Origin: Pseudomonas anuradhapurensis
Lineage (GTDB): Bacteria; Pseudomonadota; Gammaproteobacteria; Pseudomonadales; Pseudomonadaceae
Length of the DNA: 64,000 nt
Assembly: GCF_014269225.2 (NCBI RefSeq)
Contig: NZ_CP077097.1
Location: 5,329,637-5,393,636 of the forward strand
Reading direction: 5' to 3'
Each line of letters begins with the position of its first letter. The first letter of the stretch is position 1. Made by a program: the position numbers and the translations under genes. The notes below the pieces were generated by a model that was given only the letters and a program-made list of their open reading frames with translations, was not told the DNA's origin and ran no database searches. Below, one piece after another: positions 56,953 to 64,000 of the stretch.

Positions 56953-58844
56953 GCGCTTTGCTCCAATTCGCGGCCAGCGCCGCGTTTCTTCAAGTGAATC
57001 AGCAACAGGGAAATCGCCGCCGGAGTGACGCCAGGAATGCGCGAAGCCTGGCCGAGGGTTTCCGGACGGGTCTGGCCCAGCTTGCCCTGGATTTCCTTGG
57101 ACAGCCCGGAAATGCCCGAATAATCGATATCCACAGGCAGGCGGGTGTCTTCGCTGGCACGCAAGCGAGCGATTTCATCCTGCTGCCGGTCGATGTAGCC
57201 GGCGTACTTGGTGCGGATCTCGACCTGTTCGGCGACCTGTGGATCGATCGCTTCGCCGCCGGTCGCCTCGATCAGACCGGCGTAGTCGATTTCCGGGCGG
57301 GCCAGCAGGTTGAGCAGGCTGTACTCGTGGCTGAGCGGGGTACCGAACTTATCCACAATGGCCTGGCCTTGCTCGGTGTTCGGCCGTACCCAGGTCGATT
57401 TCAGGCGTTGTTCCTCACGCTCGATGCCGTCGCGCTTGGCGCAGAAGGCGGCCCAGCGCTGGTCGTCGATCAGGCCGAGTTCACGGCCCTTTTCGGTCAG
57501 ACGCAGATCGGCGTTGTCTTCGCGCAGGATCAGGCGGTACTCGGCACGTGACGTGAACATGCGGTACGGCTCCTGGGTACCCAGGGTGATCAGGTCGTCC
57601 ACCAGCACACCGATGTAGGCCTCGTCGCGACGCGGGCACCAGCTGTCACGGCCCTGCGCCCGCAGGGCGGCGTTGGTACCGGCCAGCAGGCCCTGGGCGC
57701 CGGCTTCTTCGTAACCGGTGGTGCCGTTGATCTGGCCAGCGAAGAACAGGCCGCCGATGACTTTGGTTTCGAGGCTGTACTTGAGGTCGCGCGGGTCGAA
57801 GTAGTCGTACTCGATGGCATAGCCCGGGCGCACGATGTGGGCGTTTTCCATACCGCGGATCGAACGCACCAGTTCCAGCTGCACGTCGAACGGCAGCGAA
57901 GTGGAAATACCGTTGGGGTACAGCTCATGGGTGTTCAGGCCTTCCGGCTCGATGAACACCTGGTGGCTTTCCTTGTCGGCGAAGCGGTGGATCTTGTCTT
58001 CGATCGACGGGCAGTAGCGCGGGCCGACCCCTTCGATCACACCCGAGTACATCGGCGACCGGTCAAGGTTCGAGGCAATGATTTCGTGGGTGCGGGCGTT
58101 GGTGTGGGTAATCCAGCAGCTCACCTGGCGCGGATGCATCTCGGCATTGCCCATGAACGACATCACCGGAATCGGTGTATCGCCTGGCTGTTCGGTCATC
58201 ACCGAGAAATCCACAGAACGGCCGTCGATGCGTGGCGGCGTACCGGTTTTCAGGCGCCCGACGCGCAGCGGCAGTTCACGCATGCGGTGGGCCAGGGCGA
58301 TCGAAGGCGGATCACCTGCGCGACCACCGGAATGGTTCTGCAGACCAATGTGGATAAGGCCGCCGAGGAAGGTACCGGTGGTCAATACCACCGATTCGGC
58401 GAAGAAACGCAGGCCCATCTGGGTCACCACGCCTTTGACCTGGTCCTGTTCGACGATCAGGTCGTCGCAGGACTGCTGGAATATCCACAGGTTTGGCTGG
58501 TTTTCCAGGATTTCACGCACCACTGCCTTGTAGATGGCGCGGTCGGCCTGTGCACGGGTAGCGCGTACGGCCGGGCCCTTGCGGTTGTTCAGAACGCGGA
58601 ACTGGATGCCGCTCTTGTCGGTGGCCAACGCCATGGCGCCGCCGAGGGCATCGATCTCTTTGACCAGATGGCTTTTGCCAATGCCGCCGATGGCGGGGTT
58701 GCAGCTCATGTGACCGAGGGTTTCCACGTTATGGGTCAGCAGCAGGGTTTTCACACCCATGCGTGCAGACGCAAGCGCAGCCTCGGTACCGGCATGGCCG
58801 CCGCCGATGACGATCACTTCAAAACGGGAAGGGAAATCCACCAC
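56949..58844 (-). CDS. mnmG: tRNA uridine 5-carboxymethylaminomethyl synthase MnmG
   Basis: The 631-residue FAD protein works with MnmE to modify wobble uridine in tRNAs. It begins with [17 protein letters not shown] for FAD and has [22 protein letters not shown]. The second conserved Cys is in [17 protein letters not shown] CWITHTN. A C-terminal helical domain binds MnmE. The length is normal. It is the first gene of the mnmG-rsmG-parA-parB run. Confidence 0.97.
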   Translation of the reverse strand: MVDFPSRFEVIVIGGGHAGTEAALASARMGVKTLLLTHNVETLGHMSCNPAIGGIGKSHLVKEIDALGGAMALATDKSGIQFRVLNNRKGPAVRATRAQADRAIYKAVVREILENQPNLWIFQQSCDDLIVEQDQVKGVVTQMGLRFFAESVVLTTGTFLGGLIHIGLQNHSGGRAGDPPSIALAHRMRELPLRVGRLKTGTPPRIDGRSVDFSVMTEQPGDTPIPVMSFMGNAEMHPRQVSCWITHTNARTHEIIASNLDRSPMYSGVIEGVGPRYCPSIEDKIHRFADKESHQVFIEPEGLNTHELYPNGISTSLPFDVQLELVRSIRGMENAHIVRPGYAIEYDYFDPRDLKYSLETKVIGGLFFAGQINGTTGYEEAGAQGLLAGTNAALRAQGRDSWCPRRDEAYIGVLVDDLITLGTQEPYRMFTSRAEYRLILREDNADLRLTEKGRELGLIDDQRWAAFCAKRDGIEREEQRLKSTWVRPNTEQGQAIVDKFGTPLSHEYSLLNLLARPEIDYAGLIEATGGEAIDPQVAEQVEIRTKYAGYIDRQQDEIARLRASEDTRLPVDIDYSGISGLSKEIQGKLGQTRPETLGQASRIPGVTPAAISLLLIHLKKRGAGRELEQSA

Positions 58845-58942
58845 GCACCTCGTGCCTGTTTTTGCGAATAGAGAAGGTAAGCGGACAAGTATAGGGACTT
58901 CACCCCCTTTAAAGAAACCGTCTGAGCAAATTTTGACCAGTC

Positions 58943-59217
58943 TGTGGATGAATGGCAGACAACAGAAATCAAAGAGGAAAAATTTAAAAAAGCTTTGTTT
59001 TTATGTTTATTCTTATGCACAGCCTTATCTGTGGATAAACTCACACAGCCCATGATTCACGCTACTTCGAGAGAAATTAAACCCTGTGGCTGGAGGGCCA
59101 TGAGGGCTCTGGATAACGCGATTTAGCCTGTGGATTAAATGCCTGTTTACCCACAGGGCGGTTTGTCCTCAGAAAAAAAGCCTGCTTATCAACGGAGCTG
59201 AAGGCGAGTTTTCCACA
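58943..59217. other. DnaA-box cluster between mnmG and mnmE (possible second origin region)
   Basis: Consensus boxes are TTATGCACA at 59013-59021 and TGTGGATAA at 59030-59038. Single-mismatch boxes start at 58943, 59108, 59129, 59147 and 59209. An AT-rich stretch lies at 58975-59015. The whole 58845-59473 gap has no gene. Two origin-like regions, this one and the dnaA-linked one, were described in Pseudomonas. Confidence 0.75.
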
Positions 59218-59422
59218 GGGCTCCTGAACGCGTTTTCAACCTCGAGCAGGAAAATCATCGAGATAGCGGCCAGTACAGACAAGGAGAAAGCGGGCGAGAC
59301 CGCGAAATATCGGTACAGCTACAGAATCTCAGGCTTTGTGAGGCGTTCTTCGTGGGCAGGCCCGTTCCCACAGGCACTCCGATCGCCTGGCCACGGGCAT
59401 CTGCTGTGATGAAATTCAGGGC

Positions 59423-59450
59423 AAAAAAAAGCCGCTCCCGAAAGAGCGGC
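59423..59450 (-). terminator. Rho-independent terminator of mnmE
   Basis: On the minus strand GCCGCTC, loop TTTCGG, GAGCGGC is followed by eight T residues. It begins 24 bp after the mnmE stop. Confidence 0.93.
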
Positions 59451-59473
59451 CCTTGGCCTTGCCTGGTTGTGGA

Positions 59474-60844
59474 TTACTTGCCGATGCAGAAACTGGAGAA
59501 GATCCGCCCTAGCAGGTCGTCAGAGCTGAATGCCCCGGTAATCTCGCCCAAGGCCTGCTGTGCCTGGCGGAGGTCTTCTGCCAACAGCTCGCCTGCCCCG
59601 GCCAGCGTCAGTTGGGCACGGCCATGCTCCAGATGCTCGCTGGCCTGACGCAAGGCATCCAGGTGGCGTCGACGAGCGCTGAAACCACTTTCGGCTGTCT
59701 GCTCATAGCCCATGCAGGCCTTCAGGTGGTCACGCAACAGTTGCAGCCCCAGGTCGTCCCCTTTGGCGCTAAGGGTTATCGTCACATGCCCGTCATCACA
59801 CTGCTCAAGCGCCACCGGCTCACCACTCAGGTCGGCCTTGTTGCGGATCAGCGTGACCTTGCCCGGGTCTGGCCGCTGGTCGAGAAATTCCGGCCACAGG
59901 GCGAAGGGATCGCTGGCCTCGGGCGCGGTCGAATCCACCACCAGCAGCACTCGGTCGGCCTCGCCAATGGCTTTCAGTGCGCGTTCCACACCGATCTTTT
60001 CCACATGGTCGTCGGTGTCGCGCAGGCCAGCGGTATCGACGACATGCAGCGGCATACCGTCGATGTGGATATGTTCACGCAGGATGTCCCGGGTGGTACC
60101 GGCGATATCAGTGACGATCGCAGCTTCCCGCCCGGCCAGCTGGTTCAGCAGGCTCGATTTGCCGGCGTTCGGCCGCCCGGCGATGACCACGGTCATGCCG
60201 TCACGCAACAAGGCGCCCTGCCCGGCTTCACGTTGTACTGTGGACAACGCCAGGCGTACTGCATCGAGCATCGACAGGACGTGGCCATCAGCCAGGAAGT
60301 CGATCTCCTCCTCAGGGAAGTCGATTGCCGCCTCGACGTAAATCCGCAGGGCAATCAACGCTTCGGTCAGGGAATGCACACGCTTCGAGAATTCCCCCTG
60401 CAGCGAACGCAGGGCATTGCGCGCCGCCTGGCTTGAGCTGGCTTCGATCAGGTCAGCGATGGCTTCAGCCTGGGCCAGGTCGAGTTTGTCGTTGAGGAAC
60501 GCGCGCTCGCTGAATTCGCCCGGGCGGGCCAAGCGGCAGCCAACTTGTACACAGCGCTGCAGCAACATGTCCAGGACCACCGGGCCACCATGGCCCTGCA
60601 GTTCGAGCACGTCCTCACCGGTGAACGAATTCGGCCCGGGGAAGAACAGCGCGATCCCTTCGTCTAGCACCAGCCCTTCCTCGTCGCGGAACGGGCCGTA
60701 GTGCGCATGCCGCGGAGTCAGCGTACGGCCGGTTATCAGCTGCCCGGCCTTGGCAGCCAGAGGGCCGGACAACCTGACAATACCGACACCGCCGCGGCCC
60801 TGGGCGGTGGCGATGGCAGCGATGGTTTCACGCACAATGTTCAT
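59474..60844 (-). CDS. mnmE: tRNA modification GTPase MnmE
   Basis: The 456-residue protein has an N-terminal tetrahydrofolate-binding domain ([20 protein letters not shown]) and a G domain with GRPNAGKSS and DIAGTTRD. The C terminus FCIGK holds the conserved Cys. It works with MnmG on tRNA wobble uridines. Confidence 0.97.
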   Translation of the reverse strand: MNIVRETIAAIATAQGRGGVGIVRLSGPLAAKAGQLITGRTLTPRHAHYGPFRDEEGLVLDEGIALFFPGPNSFTGEDVLELQGHGGPVVLDMLLQRCVQVGCRLARPGEFSERAFLNDKLDLAQAEAIADLIEASSSQAARNALRSLQGEFSKRVHSLTEALIALRIYVEAAIDFPEEEIDFLADGHVLSMLDAVRLALSTVQREAGQGALLRDGMTVVIAGRPNAGKSSLLNQLAGREAAIVTDIAGTTRDILREHIHIDGMPLHVVDTAGLRDTDDHVEKIGVERALKAIGEADRVLLVVDSTAPEASDPFALWPEFLDQRPDPGKVTLIRNKADLSGEPVALEQCDDGHVTITLSAKGDDLGLQLLRDHLKACMGYEQTAESGFSARRRHLDALRQASEHLEHGRAQLTLAGAGELLAEDLRQAQQALGEITGAFSSDDLLGRIFSSFCIGK

Positions 60845-60878
60845 GCTCGAAAGCCTCTACGACAAAACGACAGATAGC

Positions 60879-60905
60879 AAAAACGCCCCACTAGGGGGCG
60901 TTTTT
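60879..60905. terminator. Bidirectional terminator between yidC and mnmE
   Basis: AAAAACGCCCC and GGGGCGTTTTT flank a short loop. On the minus strand it ends the rpmH-rnpA-yidD-yidC transcript 26 bp after yidC. Confidence 0.92.
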
Positions 60906-60930
60906 ATTCACAGGCTAGCGCAGTAGCCTG

Positions 60931-62613
60931 TCAAGCAGCAGCTTTTTTGGTGGCTGCTTCGATGCTGCGGGTGATGTACCACTGCTGCGCGATCGACAAG
61001 CAGTTGTTCACAACCCAGTACAGCACCAGACCGGCTGGGAACCACAGGAAGAAGAAGGTGAAGATGATCGGCATCATTTTCATCACCTTGGCCTGCATCG
61101 GATCCGGTGGGGTCGGGTTCAGGCGCTGCTGGATGAACATGGTGGCGCCCATGATGATCGGCAGGATGAAGAACGGATCCTTGATCGACAGGTCGGTAAT
61201 CCACAGCATCCACGGGGCCTGACGCATTTCCACGCTTTCCAGCAGTACCCAGTACAGGGCCAGGAATACCGGCATCTGTACCAGGATCGGCAGGCAGCCG
61301 CCCAGCGGGTTGATCTTCTCTTTCTTGTACAGCTCCATCATCGCCTGGGACATCTTCTGGCGATCATCACCGAAGCGTTCCTTGAGCGCAGCAAGCTTCG
61401 GTGCAACGGCACGCATGCGCGCCATCGAGCGGTAGCTGGCAGCCGACAGCGGGAAGAACAGACCCTTGATGAGCATGGTCAGGACGATGATCGACCAGCC
61501 CCAGTTACCCAGCAGGCTGTGGATATGTTGCAGCAGCCAGAAGATCGGCTGGGCAATGAACCACAGGAAACCATAGTCGACGGTCAGTTCCAGGCCTGGG
61601 GACAACTCTTTCAGCTTGGACTGGATTTTCGGGCCGGCGTACAGCATCGCGCTGGTTTCAACCTTGCCGCCAGCAGGCACGCTGAGGGCCGGGCCGGTGT
61701 AGCCGATGATGTAGTTGCCTTGGCTGTCCTTGCGGGTCTGGACAACGTTGCTGTCCGACTTGGCCGGAATCCAGGCGGTCACGAAGTAGTGCTGCAGCCA
61801 GGCAACCCAACCGCCGGACACGTTTTCTTTCAAATTACCTTTGTCGATGTCCTTCATCGAGACCTTTTTGTAAGGCTCGGAAGCTGTCCACAAGGCAGCG
61901 CCCAGGTAGGTCGCAGTGCCGGTGGCAGTGCTCGACGACGGGTCGGAGCTGGCATCACGCTTGAGCTGGGCAAACATGTTGCCGTTCCAGGCCTGGCCAC
62001 TCTGGTTGTCGATCAGGTAAGTGACGGTCAGGTCATACTCACCACGCTTGAAGCTGAAGCGCTTGATGTAGTTGACACCGTTGTCGCTGAACTTCAGGTC
62101 GACCACCAGTTGGTCCTGGCCATCAGCCAGCTGGTAACCCTTCTGGTCGGCAGCGTACAGCGGGCGGCCAGTTGGGCGGGCGTCCGGACCGTTGACACCG
62201 GTCAGGCCGCTTTGTGCCAGGTAGACACGCTCGCCACCGTTATCGAACAGCTGGAACGGAATCTCCGGGTGGTCCTGGCGACGTGGGAACTTCGGCAGGT
62301 TCAGCTGGACGATGTCACCACCGACCGGATCGATAGCCAGGTCCAGGACATCGGTCTTGACCCGGATCAGGTCCTTGCTGACCGCAACCGGTGCCAGTTC
62401 GGCAGCGCTGGTTTCGGCATTGGCGCTCGGCACATCGGCGCTGGCGCCGGCATTACCGGCCGGTACGCCATCCGGCAGGCCCGGGGCAACAGTGCTGGCA
62501 GCAGTATTCTGAGTCGGCAGGGCAGCCTGGCCGTAGTCCTGGTTCCACTTGAGGACCATGACGTAGGACACGATTGCCAGGGCGACGATCAGGATCGTGC
62601 GTTTAATATCCAT
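60931..62613 (-). CDS. yidC: Membrane protein insertase YidC
   Basis: This 560-residue insertase has an N-terminal span (TILIVALAIVSYVMVLKW), a large periplasmic domain and five C-terminal spans with the conserved insertase groove (FPLSAASYRSMARMR, NPLGGCLPILVQMPVF). The start is ATG 62613, two bases after yidD. A longer frame to 62721 is a by-product of the yidD overlap. Confidence 0.97.
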   Translation of the reverse strand: MDIKRTILIVALAIVSYVMVLKWNQDYGQAALPTQNTAASTVAPGLPDGVPAGNAGASADVPSANAETSAAELAPVAVSKDLIRVKTDVLDLAIDPVGGDIVQLNLPKFPRRQDHPEIPFQLFDNGGERVYLAQSGLTGVNGPDARPTGRPLYAADQKGYQLADGQDQLVVDLKFSDNGVNYIKRFSFKRGEYDLTVTYLIDNQSGQAWNGNMFAQLKRDASSDPSSSTATGTATYLGAALWTASEPYKKVSMKDIDKGNLKENVSGGWVAWLQHYFVTAWIPAKSDSNVVQTRKDSQGNYIIGYTGPALSVPAGGKVETSAMLYAGPKIQSKLKELSPGLELTVDYGFLWFIAQPIFWLLQHIHSLLGNWGWSIIVLTMLIKGLFFPLSAASYRSMARMRAVAPKLAALKERFGDDRQKMSQAMMELYKKEKINPLGGCLPILVQMPVFLALYWVLLESVEMRQAPWMLWITDLSIKDPFFILPIIMGATMFIQQRLNPTPPDPMQAKVMKMMPIIFTFFFLWFPAGLVLYWVVNNCLSIAQQWYITRSIEAATKKAAA

Positions 62614-62615
62614 GA

Positions 62616-62861
62616 TTACTCGGCTATCGAAGAAGTTCGGGAGGAAGGAGCGGGAGGAACGGGATCGAAACCGCCGTCGTTCCACGGATGACAACGCCCC
62701 AGGCGACGAACGGCTAGCCACCCACCACGCCAGAGGCCGTGGTTTTCAATGGCTTCATAAGCGTAACAGGAGCAACTGGGGAAGAAACGACAGTGACTGG
62801 CCATCAGAGGACTAATGGCGTAACGGTAAAACTGGATCGGAACGAGGGCCAGTTTACGCAT
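62616..62861 (-). CDS. yidD: Membrane protein insertion efficiency factor YidD
   Basis: This 81-residue protein has the family signature [20 protein letters not shown] and the Cys pair, then [20 protein letters not shown]. It overlaps rnpA by 8 bp. Confidence 0.95.
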   Translation of the reverse strand: MRKLALVPIQFYRYAISPLMASHCRFFPSCSCYAYEAIENHGLWRGGWLAVRRLGRCHPWNDGGFDPVPPAPSSRTSSIAE

Positions 62862-63258
62862 CTTGGCTGTCTACCCCTGCGGAATCGGCGGTAACTGCTG
62901 GAGCGGGCCGGCTGCGCGCCAGGCGTTTCCAGAGTTTGCCAAAGTGTTGGTGCAATTCCGGGTTTTCTATCTCACCCAATCCCTTGCGCGCGACGATCAC
63001 GATGTCCAGCCCGGCAAGCAAATGCTGGTTCAGACGAAAGGAATCGCGCATCAAGCGCTTGAGGCGGTTGCGTTGAACGGCGAGCTTGACGCTCTTCTTT
63101 CCGATTACCAGGCCTAGGCGTGGGTGATCGAGGCCGTTCTCGCGAGCAAGGATCAGCAGGTTTTTCCCTGGAACCTTGCCGGTTGGGGAGTCGAAGACCG
63201 CTTTGAAATGCCGGGGTGTAAGCAGTCGCTTTTCCCGACTGAAGTCCTGACTCACCAC
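62854..63258 (-). CDS. rnpA: Ribonuclease P protein component
   Basis: The 134-residue basic protein of RNase P assists tRNA 5' maturation. It has the RNR motif [15 protein letters not shown] and the [17 protein letters not shown] start region. The GTG at 63258 gives [10 protein letters not shown]; the frame stays open upstream across rpmH but that is not coding. Confidence 0.95.
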   Translation of the reverse strand: MVSQDFSREKRLLTPRHFKAVFDSPTGKVPGKNLLILARENGLDHPRLGLVIGKKSVKLAVQRNRLKRLMRDSFRLNQHLLAGLDIVIVARKGLGEIENPELHQHFGKLWKRLARSRPAPAVTADSAGVDSQDA

Positions 63259-63271
63259 CTGTGCCGAAAAA

Positions 63272-63406
63272 TCAAATGGCCAGACGCTTACGGCCTTTGG
63301 CACGACGACGCGACAGAACAGCGCGGCCGTTCTTGGTAGCCATACGGGCACGGAAGCCGTGGGTGCGCGCGCGCTTGATGGTGCTTGGTTGGAAAGTACG
63401 TTTCAT
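63272..63406 (-). CDS. rpmH: 50S ribosomal protein L34
   Basis: A 44-residue protein starting [20 protein letters not shown] and ending [10 protein letters not shown], the complete L34. It ends 13 bp before rnpA. Confidence 0.98.
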   Translation of the reverse strand: MKRTFQPSTIKRARTHGFRARMATKNGRAVLSRRRAKGRKRLAI

Positions 63407-63589
63407 GGCGTGTTACCTGGTTTGTCGACGACGGGCCGGGATGGCCCCCTTTTTAAGAGACCGGCGATTCTAGAGAAAGCAAGCCCATAGGTCAATTTCC
63501 AACCAGCCTTTCCATATAGAGCGTGTGATGGACGGTGGCTCAATCTGGCATCACCAAGGTGCTTGATCGGACAGCGACATTGGGGACAA

Positions 63590-63935
63590 CATGAAAAAAA
63601 AGAAGAGACATATAAAAAGCTTTTCTGAAGAACTTATAGATCTTAGGTGGATAACCTTCTGTGGATAACCTTGTGTAGCCCAGTAAAATCAATGCGTGCA
63701 GCGTTTCATAACTGTGTTTTCAACCGGTGCTGCGCTTGTTTTGTTCGTGGTCGAAAGCTGTGGATTAAATCAGTCGTTATCCACAGATGAGTTATCAACA
63801 GGGTGGCGCTCAGGGTTGTGCATAGCCCTCAAGGGCGTTTATCCACAGGGCTTATTCACACCGAGGCGAAGCCGTTTTGGTCGATAAATGGCTGTTTTGT
63901 CATGGCTCCTAACGTGTCCACATGTGGATAACTGG
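63590..63935. other. oriC: Chromosomal replication origin oriC (rpmH-dnaA type)
   Basis: Perfect TTATCCACA boxes (either strand) are at 63660-63668, 63777-63785, 63839-63847 and 63923-63931, with TTATTCACA at 63852-63860. One-mismatch boxes are at 63646, 63759, 63792 and 63817. An AT-rich stretch at 63592-63645 would be the unwinding element. The 63407-64000 gap has no gene, and dnaA should start just beyond the window. Confidence 0.9.
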
Positions 63936-64000
63936 GCGCTCGACCGGTACAATGGCGGTTTGTTTTTGCCTCATCCGGCTTTCAAACTCAGGGGAAATCC

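Noticed and set aside
63696..63887. A 63-codon frame inside the oriC region
   Set aside because: It overlaps several DnaA boxes and has no family resemblance or codon bias of a Pseudomonas gene.

Overview
The window is chromosomal DNA from a Pseudomonas of the P. putida group. Gene order around the replication origin (parB-parA-rsmG-mnmG-mnmE-yidC-yidD-rnpA-rpmH, with dnaA expected just past the right edge), the atpIBEFHAGDC-glmU-glmR-glmS block, the high-GC codon use and the REP-type intergenic palindromes all fit. Recognition of the group rests on remembered gene order and protein sequences, not on a search. No rRNA, tRNA, CRISPR array, phage or insertion sequence was found.

Layout. 1-11 kb: a two-subunit pyruvate carboxylase (oadA partial, pycA) with a divergent LysR regulator; an RpiR regulator divergent from a zwf paralogue with a perfect HexR-type operator between them; uvrD with a LexA-like site; Tim44-like and SMI1/KNR4 proteins. 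11-16 kb: a CPA2 antiporter, an acyl-CoA thioesterase, pdxY and a DUF3301 protein. 15-19.4 kb: a zinc-limitation locus in which two COG0523 GTPases and a DUF1826 gene diverge from a small secreted protein and folE2, with a Zur-type operator in the gap. folE2 also carries a near-perfect parS centromere site. 20-29 kb: cls, then a compact copper/silver-type islet (His- and Met-rich proteins, ICMT-family methyltransferase, DUF5676 protein, YHS-P1B ATPase, DUF2933 protein) inserted between cls and cfa, then lpd.

29.8-41.6 kb is the most unusual region. Ten tightly packed minus-strand genes encode a mini fatty-acid/polyketide system: a ketosynthase, a MaoC-like hotdog protein, an acyl carrier protein and a ketoreductase-type SDR. 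With them are an AurF-type diiron oxygenase, three different phytoene-desaturase-like flavoproteins, a ferredoxin and an alpha/beta hydrolase. A LuxI-type synthase diverges from this operon and a LuxR-type receptor lies convergent to luxI. The intergenic region holds two lux-box-like palindromes exactly 50 bp apart, one at ideal activator spacing from a -10 element for luxI. I do not recognise this combination as a described pathway. It looks like a quorum-sensing-controlled biosynthetic cluster for a modified, possibly polyunsaturated, acyl product.

42.5-64 kb is core genome: the attTn7 target downstream of glmS (apparently unoccupied), glmS-glmR, glmU, the ATP synthase operon, parAB, rsmG-mnmG, mnmE and yidC-rnpA-rpmH. 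Two separate DnaA-box clusters are visible, one between mnmG and mnmE and one between rpmH and the expected dnaA start; the second is the likely oriC.
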